DNA of 64,000 nt. It comes from Bacteroidia bacterium. GTDB lineage: Bacteria > Bacteroidota > Bacteroidia > J057. Position 1 is the first letter of the stretch. Each line of letters begins with the position of its first letter. The position numbers and the translations under genes were made by a program. The stretch spans positions 1 to 64,000 of the forward strand of contig JAUIKF010000020.1 of NCBI GenBank assembly GCA_030430575.1. Direction: 5' to 3'. Below are positions 12,589 to 21,201 of this stretch, one piece after another. A model generated the notes under the pieces. It saw nothing but the letters and a program-made list of their open reading frames with translations, ran no database searches and was not told where the DNA came from.

Positions 12589-13774
12589 GGTAATAGAAAT
12601 TAGCTTCATTTGCTGGAGCCATTTTCCTAGCATAAAGTGGTCATTTTGACATCCAAAAACCTCCCTATATGCCAAAAAAATGGCAATTGAAACAGAATCA
12701 ATGATGGTATCCAATTATTTTTTATCAAGTATCGAAGTACGCCAAGCTGATAAACCTTGAAATAACCATTGGGAGTGCCATAGGCTAAGACAATCACACA
12801 CTATTTAGCTTTAGTTCACACAACTTGTAAGTACATACCTTTCCCATTCTCTCTACCAATTATTCTCACAAATAACTGATGAGCAGCATGTTACAAGAGT
12901 TTATTTAACTCTGTATCTCGTTCGCCAGCAGCCAGAAGCCATAGCTATCCCATTTCAGTTCCAGCAGATTTGCTAAACAGTAGCTGCAACCTCACCGAGG
13001 TGAGATATGCAGCACTGAGCGTGTGACTGCTAAAGCTAATCGCTGCTTTCACTTGCCCTAGGGCATATGAATGCCCTTTTCTAGGAAGAATTAAGTTTCA
13101 TAATGCTAAATTTTTTACCTAACCTATTAATTGAGATAATATATTCCCATACCAAATGGAGAACCATCTGGCTGAAATTCCATGATTAGAATTACCGATA
13201 TGGCATAATTTTGCCAATAGATGCCTTAACTTCCTGTTTTACCGATACAGAAAGGGGTTAGACAACCTTACAAGAGGATTGGAAAAGGTGGATTTACAGG
13301 AATAAACATGCGTTTATTCTTCACAAAAAGGGGAAGCATCAGTAATGATACAGAATGCTAGGGAAAACCATCTTACTAAATGCGAAATGCATCCACAGAT
13401 ATACATACTTCATCTCCAAATCATGTTTGCCCTCAATTGGTCAGTCATGATTAGATAGTCGGGTTATAAATGGGAGAGAAATCACTTTATCCCTCTATTT
13501 GCCCATATAACTTTCTACCAAGTTCGATTGTGAGTTAGGTGTAAAATCTATTTACTAAGCGTAAATAGAAAAAATCATCTATTAAAATTCTAAAAGATTA
13601 CCTTGCTGTTCTCAAGTACTAATATACCAACTTTTACGCAGAAAACAAATTTGATAATTGGATTTTATCAAAAAAACTCTATTCCGTCAATACAATTACC
13701 TTTATTTATTTATTTATTCCGCTTTTAAATGACCACAGGGGGTAAAATTCCATTTTTAAATTACTCTACTGTTA
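12589..13774. other. Gene-poor AT-rich intergenic region
   Basis: About 1.2 kb with stops in all frames and no recognisable gene, RNA or mobile element. It contains a short direct tetranucleotide run (TTTATTTATTTATTTATT) near 13701-13718. I see no terminal inverted repeat linking it to the helix-turn-helix remnant on its right. Confidence 0.6.
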
Positions 13775-14257
13775 TTAATAGCCTCCTTTTATCTCTGCAA
13801 AATAAGAAGAACGTTTTTTGTTTTTGACGCGGAGTTCACCCAAAATTTCATACACCCTGCTCTTCTTCAAAGAAATATTAAAATGATCTTCTAATAATGA
13901 CTCTACTAAAGGTTCCGTCCAATTAGGTTCTTTATACCCATACTTAGTAGGATGATCATTCAGGAGGATCATCCGCAGCTTTTGTTTTTGTTCAGCATCC
14001 AGTTTTTGCTGCTTAGGTCTTCTAATGGGCGTTAGCAATTTGGTAAATCCTCCTTCAAGGTATAAGTCTACCCATGTCCGAAGAGTCTTGATATTACAAT
14101 CAACAATGGTACATACTTGCCCCATTTGCCGACCTTCCCACAAATACTTAATGGCTTCAAGCCGGCGGCGCATATGGTCTGCCTTTTGTTGATCCTGTAA
14201 CGTGTGCAAGAGGTCCCAATCTTTGGGCATGTTGAGGAGTCGTTTGCGTCTAGTCAT
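13775..14257 (-). CDS. Winged helix-turn-helix protein, IS630-type transposase N-terminal half
   Basis: The 160-aa product from the ATG at 14257 (MTRRKRLLNMPKDWDLL) matches the layout of the DNA-binding ORF of IS630-family elements. A helical segment (RRRLEAIKYLWEGRQMGQV) and a helix-turn-helix (C-I-V-D-C-N-I-K-T-LRTWVDLYLEGG) come first. A basic RRPKQQKLDAEQKQKLR linker and a second winged-helix segment (TEPLVESLLEDHFNISLKKSRVYEIL) follow. The longer frame up to 14389 runs through hairpin-rich DNA and looks non-coding. No DDE catalytic ORF follows, so this is either an orphan regulator-like ORF or a transposon remnant. Family assignment is from motif pattern only. Confidence 0.6.
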   Translation of the reverse strand: MTRRKRLLNMPKDWDLLHTLQDQQKADHMRRRLEAIKYLWEGRQMGQVCTIVDCNIKTLRTWVDLYLEGGFTKLLTPIRRPKQQKLDAEQKQKLRMILLNDHPTKYGYKEPNWTEPLVESLLEDHFNISLKKSRVYEILGELRVKNKKRSSYFAEIKGGY

Positions 14258-14450
14258 AGTCCAGTGTGGTTTAAAAATGGCTAAAAGAAGCCATTGGATT
14301 AAGCAAATGATTTTCAAGTCATCCGCGGTATCCCCTTTCAAAAAGGGTGTACCTTCGGCGCGACCGAAAGGTAGGACATGACTAAACAAGCTGCTTATCT
14401 TTGGTGATAAGCTGCAGGATTTTGTCGATAAGTGTAAAAAAGTTGGAGAT

Positions 14451-14624
14451 TTATGTTGCGTGCTTCAGACTCACTGGGTCATCATCTACCCATTTTTCAT
14501 TTTGAGCCTGTTTTATTGGAGGAGACTTAGGCGAGAAAATACTCCCAATAAATCCAGCAATAGAGAAAAAGAAAGATACGAAAGAGAGCAAAGTAGCAGT
14601 AATATAGTAGAAAAATTTTCCCAT
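14451..14624 (-). CDS. Small single-pass membrane protein (57 aa)
   Basis: The frame begins at the ATG at 14624, directly after an in-frame TAA, and encodes 57 residues. A hydrophobic helix rich in F, S and I comes first (residues about 4-30, FFYYITATLLSFVSFFFSI), then a polar tail (SPKSPPIKQAQNEKWVDDDP). A helix followed by a charged tail looks more natural than the competing 73-aa frame at 14513-14734, so I prefer this one. The function is unknown. No neighbour is close enough to suggest an operon. Confidence 0.5.
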   Translation of the reverse strand: MGKFFYYITATLLSFVSFFFSIAGFIGSIFSPKSPPIKQAQNEKWVDDDPVSLKHAT

Positions 14625-14862
14625 AGTTGATTATAAAAACCTATAAAAGGTGTAACCAGTACGGCCTCTCTACTATTTCCAAAAGTAGAGTTTTTTGGCC
14701 AGAAATGATGACTAGAATCTATTAAATTTGCCATACGTGTAAGGATTTTTCAAAAAAAGTACCAAAATGGAAAGTGGCGGAAAAGTTTCAGTACTTTTCC
14801 ACCACTTTTTTACTGGAATACCATATATTCTTAGATTTAAATAATAATTACATCTGTAAGAA

Positions 14863-15561
14863 TTAAGGGAAATTCGCAAATTCACGTTCCATCAATTCGG
14901 TGATTAACGGATAGGTAGGAGGCTTTTGTTCAATCCAAGTGGATTTTGATATCCATTTTACGTCTGTAATCCCTTCCTCTTCTTGTGGCAAAATGACTTG
15001 TTCGCCTGGGGCAAACATTTTATACCAATGGGTTTCTTTTATGGCCCATTTGCCCTTTCGAATGAAAGTATGAAAGGTAGAAGGACATTTTTCCAACACT
15101 TTGACTGTTACCAATCCTGTCTCTTCCTGAACTTCCCTGATCGCTGCAGTTTGTATATCCTCTTCGCGCTTTACCCCTCCTTTAGCGAAAGACCATCTCC
15201 CCCGACCAAAAATGCACAGATATTCCTCCTTATCATTTATCACTATCCCTCCTGCTGCTACTTTATCTCTGAATCGTTTACAAAATTTGGTCAGTGCCTT
15301 TTGCCTAATCGCTTCTTCCTCAAATATTAGATAAAGGGTCAAGTATAAATTTCGATACCGTTCTTCTGCCTGAAAGACAAATAAATTGTCCAAAAAATCT
15401 TTATTGGCATTCGCCGAAAGGTATATGACTTGTCCAGGAAAGTATAGTCCCTCTTGGAGCTGTATGAGGAAAGCCTCATACGATATGGGGGAAAAGTCAA
15501 AATTCTGGCTAGAATTCTTCACAGAAAAGTCTAAACAGAGATTGTACGCAAATATTTTCAT
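14863..15561 (-). CDS. NUDIX hydrolase
   Basis: The 232-aa product has a complete Nudix box at residues 128-151, with GG at its start, REVQEETG at its core and the usual Glu residues for divalent-metal binding. About 100 residues precede the Nudix domain. They have no motif I recognise, although such N-terminal extensions are common in Bacteroidota Nudix proteins. It probably hydrolyses a nucleoside diphosphate derivative; the substrate cannot be read from sequence. It is divergent from pyrE, with only 14 bp between the two starts, so promoters must overlap the neighbouring coding region or be very compact. Confidence 0.85.
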   Translation of the reverse strand: MKIFAYNLCLDFSVKNSSQNFDFSPISYEAFLIQLQEGLYFPGQVIYLSANANKDFLDNLFVFQAEERYRNLYLTLYLIFEEEAIRQKALTKFCKRFRDKVAAGGIVINDKEEYLCIFGRGRWSFAKGGVKREEDIQTAAIREVQEETGLVTVKVLEKCPSTFHTFIRKGKWAIKETHWYKMFAPGEQVILPQEEEGITDVKWISKSTWIEQKPPTYPLITELMEREFANFP

Positions 15562-15575
15562 ACCTTTGAGCCCTT

Positions 15576-16211
15576 ATGCAAGCAACCGTAGAAACCGCCA
15601 AAATAGCGGCGTATTTACTTAAAATCAAAGCTGTACGCCTAAATACTCAGGAACCCTTTACCTGGAGTGCTGGTTGGAAGTCTCCTATCTATTGTGACAA
15701 CCGGCTGATCCTTTCTTTTCCTGCCATCAGGTCCCATATCAGGGATGCATTTGTCCAAAAAATACGCACCCATTACCCTGAAGCAAAAGCCCTGGCAGGT
15801 GTGGCTACAGGAGGTATTGCGATGGGGGCCTTGGTTGCTGATGCGTTGGAAATGCCTTTTGCCTATGTGCGCCCTACGCCAAAGTCGCACGGCCTCCAAA
15901 ATCAAATCGAAGGCCAGCTCAGAGAAGATCTCCCTTATATCGTAATCGAAGACCTGATCTCTACAGGAAGCAGTAGTGCCTCTGCCGTACAAGCCATGCA
16001 AAGGGCTGGTGCCAATGTCCTAGCAACTATCGCTATCTTTGGTTATGGATTCTCTGCTGCTGATCAGACCTTCGCAGATATCAATATGCCTTTCCATACC
16101 CTTACCTCCCTTGAAACCATGCTACAACAAGCTGCCGAATTGGACTATATTCGTGCAGATGAAATGGAAACAATCCTACGCTGGAAACAAGATCCAGGTA
16201 ACTGGGGATAA
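15576..16211 (+). CDS. pyrE: Orotate phosphoribosyltransferase
   Basis: The product (211 aa, normal length) makes orotidine 5'-phosphate from orotate and PRPP in de novo pyrimidine synthesis. The PRPP-binding loop is at residues 122-133 (VIEDLISTGSSS). The N-terminal FTWSAGWKSPIYCDNR segment and the GVATGGIAMGA loop are typical of the type I phosphoribosyltransferase fold. It is followed after about 100 bp by nuoC, with TTCGAACG-rich palindromic DNA between, so co-transcription is possible but not evident. Confidence 0.95.
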   Translation: MQATVETAKIAAYLLKIKAVRLNTQEPFTWSAGWKSPIYCDNRLILSFPAIRSHIRDAFVQKIRTHYPEAKALAGVATGGIAMGALVADALEMPFAYVRPTPKSHGLQNQIEGQLREDLPYIVIEDLISTGSSSASAVQAMQRAGANVLATIAIFGYGFSAADQTFADINMPFHTLTSLETMLQQAAELDYIRADEMETILRWKQDPGNWG

Positions 16212-16212
16212 A

Positions 16213-16258
16213 GACAATGTTCGAACGTTCGAGCGTCTGAGTGTTCGAACGTATTCAG
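16213..16258. repeat. TTCGAACG-rich palindromic intergenic repeat upstream of nuoC
   Basis: The sequence holds GTTCGAACGTTCGAGCGT, then GTGTTCGAACGTATTC, nested self-complementary TTCGAA cores. Related words (CTGAACGTTCGAATGG, GAGCGTTCGAGCATT) lie directly after nuoC at 16817-16847, so the gene is bracketed by members of the same repeat family. Confidence 0.6.
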
Positions 16259-16308
16259 AATAATTAACAATCAGACGTTCAGCCTCTCAGACCTTCAAGC
16301 TTTTCCTT

Positions 16309-16809
16309 ATGACAGATACATTTCTCAATCGGATCAAAGACAGCAAGATTCAGGATTACATCATAGATGTGCGTGGATACGCCAATGAAATCACCATTGA
16401 AATTCATGCAGACAAAGTCCCAGTCGTGATGCAAACGCTCAAAGAGAGTTTTGGCTTTAATTATTTAGCTGACATCACAGCTTCTGACCATTATTCTGAC
16501 GAAGGCCGATTTGAATTAAGCTATAACCTCGTCAACATGGATGATAAACAGCGTATGCGCATTAGTTGTCGCTTGGAAGAAGACAATCCTGTGGTGGCGA
16601 CTGTCGTGCCTTTTTGGGGCTCTGCTGAGTGGTATGAGCGAGAAGCCTGGGATATGATGGGGATCAAGTTTGATAACCATCCCGATCTGCGCCGTATTTA
16701 CATGCCAGAAGATTTCAACTACCACCCCCTTCGCAAAGAATTCCCTCAATTGGGGATTCCTGGCTCTATTCAGGTGCCTGAGAAGGATCCTCCGAAGGAG
16801 TATAAGTAA
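16309..16809 (+). CDS. nuoC: NADH-quinone oxidoreductase subunit C (30 kDa subunit)
   Basis: The 166-aa product carries the signature of the 30-kDa complex I subunit at residues 109-146 (YEREAWDMMGIKF, then HPDLRRIYMPEDF and HPLRKEFP). It belongs to the peripheral arm of respiratory complex I and contacts NuoB and NuoD. Its length fits a stand-alone NuoC rather than a NuoCD fusion. No other nuo gene is visible within the window. An isolated nuoC is unusual, because nuoA-N are normally contiguous. It is bracketed by TTCGAACG palindromic repeats. Confidence 0.92.
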   Translation: MTDTFLNRIKDSKIQDYIIDVRGYANEITIEIHADKVPVVMQTLKESFGFNYLADITASDHYSDEGRFELSYNLVNMDDKQRMRISCRLEEDNPVVATVVPFWGSAEWYEREAWDMMGIKFDNHPDLRRIYMPEDFNYHPLRKEFPQLGIPGSIQVPEKDPPKEYK

Positions 16810-16850
16810 GGAAGTCTGAACGTTCGAATGGCCGAGCGTTCGAGCATTAG

Positions 16851-16882
16851 TCCTAGAGACGCGGTTTATCACGTCTCTAGGA
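16851..16882. repeat. AGAGACGCG palindrome at the end of the DinB gene
   Basis: An inverted repeat with arms TCCTAGAGACG and CGTCTCTAGGA around a short AT-rich loop. It lies between the convergent nuoC and dinB-like genes and covers the DinB-like stop codon (16877-16879). A near-identical stem occurs at 29398-29427. It may act as a bidirectional terminator, although no long T-run follows. Confidence 0.7.
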
Positions 16883-17332
16883 CCTCAGATAGAAAATATA
16901 ATCCGTCGGAGGTGGCACAGCTCCCAACGCCCGTATACGCGCTGAGATTTGCGCTCTGTGGTGAGTGGAGTGGTTGAAGATATGAGTCAGTATCTCCGCA
17001 TAGGTATTGGTGAATGCGAAACCACTCGTATTGTGGTAAGAGAAGGAATTGGAAACCAATTCCTTCTCTGAAAGTCCTTGAATGAAGTTTGAATAACGCG
17101 TGTGGATAGTGTCAGCGGCTTCTCTGCAAGCAGCCAGCGGGCGATCGTCCCAAGGCATCACCGAAATCTCAACACCTGTAGCGCGGTCTAGCCATAACAC
17201 CTCTGCATTGACGATATGATTCATCCACTTCAGCGATTGCTCGTCTACTGGCTGTAGGGCCTGTAAAGCATCCAGGATGAGGTCATTGGCCCACTTATTA
17301 TAAGCGAGCATGTGGAGGAAATGGGCTTTCAT
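16877..17332 (-). CDS. DinB-like (DUF664-type) metal-binding four-helix protein
   Basis: The 151-aa product has the DinB/YfiT four-helix-bundle pattern. It starts with HMLAYNKWANDLIL, contains the first metal-site His in MNHIVNAEVLW, and has the HIFNHSTHHRAQ motif near the C-terminus. In this superfamily three His residues bind a divalent metal, and some members are thiol-dependent transferases. No specific reaction can be named. Its start codon abuts the stop of the E2 gene upstream (no intervening base), which suggests co-transcription. The last codons and the stop lie inside a palindromic repeat. Confidence 0.85.
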   Translation of the reverse strand: MKAHFLHMLAYNKWANDLILDALQALQPVDEQSLKWMNHIVNAEVLWLDRATGVEISVMPWDDRPLAACREAADTIHTRYSNFIQGLSEKELVSNSFSYHNTSGFAFTNTYAEILTHIFNHSTHHRAQISARIRALGAVPPPTDYIFYLRS

Positions 17333-18598
17333 TTATAGAAGAATTCTAACGGGTTCTTCCAACAATTCTTTTAAGGTCTTGAGGAAAGCTGATCCTACCG
17401 CTCCGTCGACCACACGGTGGTCGCAAGAGAGAGTCACTTTCATGGTATTGCCAGGAACTATTGCGCCGTCTTTCACGACAGGTACCTGACGGATAGCTCC
17501 TACTGCGAGGATACAAGCATCAGGTGGATTGATGATCGCTGTGAATTCTTCAATACCAAACATCCCCAAATTGGAGATGGTGAAGGTATTGCCTTGCATC
17601 TCGTCCAGCCCCAATTTCTTGTCGCGAGCGCGGAGAGCCAGGTCACGCGACTCATTGGCGAGGGCTACCATGCCTTTTGCATCAGCAAACTTGATCACAG
17701 GCACCACGAGGCCTTCATCTACTGCCACGGCCATGCCGAGGTGGATATGGTGGTTGTAGCGAATAGCATTGCCTGTCCAAGAAGCATTCACCTTGGGGTG
17801 CATGCGAAGGGCAGCGGTGACTGCTTTCATCACGATCACATTAAAGGAGATTTTTGCTTCAGCAACTTCATTGATCGATTTTCTAGCGGCTACTGCCCTA
17901 TCCATGTCGATTTCCATGGTAAGGTAGAAGTGAGGCGCCTGGAATTTACTTTCGCCCAATCGCTTGGCGATGGTTTTGCGCATCTGGCTGAGTTTTACCT
18001 CTTCATAGCTTTCTTCGCCTACTACTGCAGCTATCTGAGTCGTCGCTACCCCTACAGCAGGTGCTTTGAAGTTCTCTATGTCCCGCTTGATGATGCGGCC
18101 ATGCTCGCCAGTTCCTGAAACTTGGCCCAGGTTGATGCCTTTTTCCTTGGCCATGGCTTTGGCGAGGGGAGAAGCTTTGATGCGGTCATCAGATGGGGTG
18201 GAGACGCCGTTAGTAGCTACGGGAGCAACTTCCGGAGCTGGGACAGGCGCAGCAGGGGCGCTGGCTTCCGCTGGAGCGGCTGGTGCTTCCTGCGCCGCAG
18301 GCGCAGCGGCGGTAGATGCGCCAGAAGCAGCATTTTTCACCAACTCAGCTACGTCTTCTCCTTTATTACCTATAATTGCCAATAAACTCCCAACAGGGAT
18401 GGCATCTCCTTCGGCAACGCCTACATGCAATAAAACCCCTTTGGCAGGGGCCTCGAAGTCCATCGTTGCTTTATCTGTTTCTATTTCTGCTAACAGGTCG
18501 CCAATGACAACCGAGTCGCCTACTTTTTTGTGCCAAGCAGCTACCACGCCCTCTGTCATGGTATCGCTCAAAAGCGGCATTTGAATTACTTCAGCCAT
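17333..18598 (-). CDS. pdhC: Dihydrolipoamide acetyltransferase, E2 component of pyruvate dehydrogenase
   Basis: The 421-aa product from the ATG at 18598 (MAEVIQMPLLSDTM) has three domains. The lipoyl domain carries the lipoylated Lys43 in ETDKATMDFE. An Ala/Pro-rich linker (about 90-130) follows, then a peripheral-subunit-binding domain (about 138-178, KASPLAKAMAKEKGINL...GRIIKRDIE). The acetyltransferase core ends with the catalytic HRVVDG (394-399). It transfers acetyl groups from E1 to CoA. The 27-residue N-terminal extension of the open frame is not needed and lies in repeat-bearing intergenic DNA. E1 and E3 genes are not adjacent. A 2-oxoacid dehydrogenase E2 for another substrate is possible, but the linker and lipoyl style favour pyruvate. 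Confidence 0.9.
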   Translation of the reverse strand: MAEVIQMPLLSDTMTEGVVAAWHKKVGDSVVIGDLLAEIETDKATMDFEAPAKGVLLHVGVAEGDAIPVGSLLAIIGNKGEDVAELVKNAASGASTAAAPAAQEAPAAPAEASAPAAPVPAPEVAPVATNGVSTPSDDRIKASPLAKAMAKEKGINLGQVSGTGEHGRIIKRDIENFKAPAVGVATTQIAAVVGEESYEEVKLSQMRKTIAKRLGESKFQAPHFYLTMEIDMDRAVAARKSINEVAEAKISFNVIVMKAVTAALRMHPKVNASWTGNAIRYNHHIHLGMAVAVDEGLVVPVIKFADAKGMVALANESRDLALRARDKKLGLDEMQGNTFTISNLGMFGIEEFTAIINPPDACILAVGAIRQVPVVKDGAIVPGNTMKVTLSCDHRVVDGAVGSAFLKTLKELLEEPVRILL

Positions 18599-18655
18599 AA
18601 TACTTCCAGATGAGTTAAATTTAGTGCCCGAAGGTATGAATTGTTCATAAATTTT

Positions 18656-18720
18656 ACCACAGATTACACAGATTCGCATTGATTAAGAAAAATATCCATG
18701 TAAATCTGTGAAATCCGTGG
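18656..18720. repeat. Inverted CACGGATT/ACACAGATT intergenic repeat
   Basis: The left arm ACCACAGATTACACAGATT is answered by the right arm AAATCTGTGAAATCCGTGG, about 27 bp apart. The same vocabulary (GCCACGGATT, ACACAGATT) recurs at 38441-38460 and 46972-47000, so this is a dispersed repeat family. It sits upstream of the E2 gene and just downstream of the cystathionine enzyme gene. Confidence 0.7.
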
Positions 18721-18754
18721 CTTATTCTTTCTTTTTCCACGCAGTCAAGGTCTG

Positions 18755-19924
18755 CTACGAACCCGTACTTACAGGTTCTGTTACCTGCTCCAATACTTGG
18801 GCCAAGTCGGCAATCAGGTCGTCAGCATCTTCGATGCCGACAGAGATTCGAATGAGGGTATCGCTTAGACCGGCCTTGAGGCGCTCCTCCCGTGGGATAG
18901 AGCCATGGGTCATGCTCGTCGGATGACACATCAGTGACTCTACGCCGCCCAGGCTTTCGGCAAGCGTAAATAAATGGGTTCCACTTAGAACCTTTAGCGC
19001 ATTCGCCTCATTGTCCTGAGAGAGGGTAAAGGAAATCATTCCCCCAAATCCACTCATCTGACGTTTGGCAACTTCATGTCCTGGATGGCTGGCTAGACCA
19101 GGATAATAAACCTTGCCAATGGCGGGATGATTTTTGAGGTATTCAGCCACTTTGGCGGCATTCTCATTGTGAGCCTTCATCCGTATATTGAGGGTCTTGA
19201 TGCCTCTCAGCACCAAAAACGAATCCATGGGTCCAGGGACAGCGCCACAGGCATTTTGCAAAAACTTAATCTGCTCATCCAATTCCGCGTTTTTGACCAC
19301 CACAGCGCCCATCACCACATCCGAATGGCCGCTCACATACTTGGTGAGGGAATACACCACAATGTCCGCACCTAATTCCATCGGCTGCTGAAGGGCAGGT
19401 GAGCAAAAGGTATTGTCTACCACAAAGAGCAGATTATGTGCCTTGGCTATCTTGGCAATGGCCTCAATATCGATGATTTTGAGCAGTGGATTGGTCGGCG
19501 TCTCTGCCCAAAGCATGGCCGTATTTTCGTTGATATGGGCTTCTACCTGGTCGAAGTCTGTCATTTCGACAAAGTGGAAGCGGATGCCATATTTGGCAAA
19601 TACCTTGGTGAACATGCGAAATGTACCCCCATAGAGGTCATTACAACAGACCACTTCGTCGCCTGGCTTGAGCAGTTTGATGACAGCATCAATAGCTGCC
19701 ATACCAGAGCCAAAACAGGAGGCAGCATAGCCATTATCAAGCAATGCAAGCGACCGCTCAAGCGCAGCGCGCGTGGGATTCTGGGTACGGGCATATTCAT
19801 AGCCCTTGTGGTCCCCAGGCGCAGCCTGGACATAGGTACTTGTCTGAAAAATGGGCGTCATGATTGCGCCTGTGCTAGGATCTGGGGTGACACCCGCGTG
19901 GACCGTCTTTGTTCCAAATTTCAT
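18755..19924 (-). CDS. Cystathionine gamma-synthase / gamma-lyase family PLP enzyme
   Basis: The 389-aa product (usual length) belongs to the Cys/Met metabolism PLP-dependent family. The PLP-binding Lys195 lies in VVYSLTKYVSGHSD. Other family hallmarks are YEYARTQNPTR (41-52), the SCFGSGMAAIDA loop (69-80), ETPTNPLLK, and the C-terminal ESLGGVESLMCHPTSMTH...LIRISVGIE. It acts in transsulfuration, making or cleaving cystathionine. Synthase and lyase cannot be separated by reading motifs. No other methionine or cysteine gene is adjacent. Confidence 0.9.
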   Translation of the reverse strand: MKFGTKTVHAGVTPDPSTGAIMTPIFQTSTYVQAAPGDHKGYEYARTQNPTRAALERSLALLDNGYAASCFGSGMAAIDAVIKLLKPGDEVVCCNDLYGGTFRMFTKVFAKYGIRFHFVEMTDFDQVEAHINENTAMLWAETPTNPLLKIIDIEAIAKIAKAHNLLFVVDNTFCSPALQQPMELGADIVVYSLTKYVSGHSDVVMGAVVVKNAELDEQIKFLQNACGAVPGPMDSFLVLRGIKTLNIRMKAHNENAAKVAEYLKNHPAIGKVYYPGLASHPGHEVAKRQMSGFGGMISFTLSQDNEANALKVLSGTHLFTLAESLGGVESLMCHPTSMTHGSIPREERLKAGLSDTLIRISVGIEDADDLIADLAQVLEQVTEPVSTGS

Positions 19925-20083
19925 TCACTCAAAGGTTTATAGAGATTGAAAAAAGAGGAAATTATTAATTGAATGATGATTGATTAATAATTTTCCCTTG
20001 ACAATTAACTGTTATGCAAGTTGGAAAGGCTCAACCTAAAAAACAACCATTAGGTTGTGAGAGAGCTAAAAATAAGAGGTGAA

Positions 20084-20118
20084 TTCAGGGTTCAGGGTTC
20101 AGGGTTCAGGGTTCAGGG
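20084..20118. repeat. Five tandem TTCAGGG heptamers
   Basis: Five perfect copies of TTCAGGG run head to tail just downstream of a minus-strand hypothetical gene. A 7-bp hairpin (CAACCTA/TAGGTTG, 20032-20057) lies nearby. A slippage-prone microsatellite is the simplest reading. Confidence 0.85.
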
Positions 20119-20121
20119 TAA

Positions 20122-20757
20122 TCAGAAACTACTGGTAGGTAAATTCCCTTTTCCTAATTCTCCCAAAACAGCTTCCGAGACATCCCACAGATAATATAGG
20201 CTTAAACTATCCAATTTAGCTACGTAAAGCTGCCCGCCCTCCTTCCGAAAAGGAACATCATGCGACAAAAAATATTTCTCTACCCCATCATAAAACAAGC
20301 TATCATACCTGGCGACAATATGCTTCCGGGTAATTTCATTGACCCTTAGCAAACCACTATTGTTCATATAATAAACGGGGGTAAATAAAGCTGACAACGA
20401 CTTATCGTCTTTATATTTTCTGGCAGCAACGGCACTCGTAGCTGCTTGGGTGAGGTGATGCATAAAGCTGTAATCGCCGTCAAACATAAAGCCACTTTTC
20501 TTCCAATAGATTTCTCCATCGTCCTTCTTATAAAATGGATAATTTTGCCTTATGAGAAATGCTTCCACGGCTGTCATCAGCTCTCTTCTCTCCAAAGAGT
20601 CGGTAACTTTGTAGTGTTTGAATTCTCCTTTTTCATACTTGGTGAAGCAAAATTTTACCTCTTGAGGCTCGAACATGGAGGCAGGAATGCTCACAGCAAA
20701 AATTGCAAATGAAATAAGGACTGCGATAACAATCATTAGGCCAATAAAAAATTTCAT
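20122..20757 (-). CDS. Hypothetical membrane-anchored protein
   Basis: The 211-aa product starts with a hydrophobic segment (MKFFIGLMIVIAVLISFAIFA), a signal anchor or uncleaved signal peptide. The rest is soluble and probably periplasmic. Two stretches look like a loose internal repeat: AFLIRQNYPFYKKDDGEIYW and KYFLSHDVPFRKEGGQLYV. Each ends in a K(D/E)(D/G)G turn and a short beta strand. I do not recognise the family. It shares the strand of the cystathionine enzyme gene, about 200 bp upstream of it. Confidence 0.7.
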   Translation of the reverse strand: MKFFIGLMIVIAVLISFAIFAVSIPASMFEPQEVKFCFTKYEKGEFKHYKVTDSLERRELMTAVEAFLIRQNYPFYKKDDGEIYWKKSGFMFDGDYSFMHHLTQAATSAVAARKYKDDKSLSALFTPVYYMNNSGLLRVNEITRKHIVARYDSLFYDGVEKYFLSHDVPFRKEGGQLYVAKLDSLSLYYLWDVSEAVLGELGKGNLPTSSF

Positions 20758-21201
20758 TACGCTATTCTTTAAGAAGCAGGTTATTTATCTCTTCGTCTTA
20801 TTCACCTTACTTTAATCCCCTGCAAATACATAGCCATGATGGTGTGTGTCTTTCCTTCCCCTATTTGCGCCCCACACCAATTTCTCGTAATTTTATTTAA
20901 AAGTAATTGAGGAATCGGAGCAAATGGCAGAGGAACCGCGTGCGGCTGTCGATTGAGTGAAAAAAATCTCCCAACTCCTCCGTTATTTCACCGTAGCTTA
21001 GAAACTAATGTTGAATGGCTAATTTTGAATGATTGAATGTTGAATTTTGAATAAGATTAATCGTCAACCATTTATTCATTTTATCCCTTCGATAAACGTT
21101 CGGCAGAGCTCACGTCGAAGCCTCAGGACAAGCATTTATTCATATAATCATTCTCCATTCTATCATTCACTCATTCTATCATCCAATCATTATCTTCATA
21201 C
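20758..21201. other. Intergenic region with AT-rich and CTTCGA-type repeats
   Basis: A 440-bp gap without a supported gene. It has several AT-rich words built on TTGAATG/ATTTTGAAT (21010-21060) and a segment with CCCTTCGA, GAGCTCACGTCGAAG and CCTCAGG (21086-21125). The latter resembles the CCTTCGAC/GCTCAGG repeats seen at 22121-22151 and 49686-49740. Promoters for both flanking genes must lie here, but I could not fix one. Confidence 0.5.

Noticed and set aside
14513-14734. 73-aa ORF on the minus strand
   Set aside because: Its composition is poor and a more convincing 57-aa membrane protein occupies the same DNA in another frame.
17417-18118. 233-aa antisense ORF within the E2 gene
   Set aside because: It is a shadow of the acetyltransferase core, which is conserved on the other strand.
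19925-20121. SAM riboswitch upstream of the cystathionine enzyme gene
   Set aside because: Only one small hairpin (CAACCTA/TAGGTTG) is visible. The conserved core of a known SAM aptamer could not be recognised.
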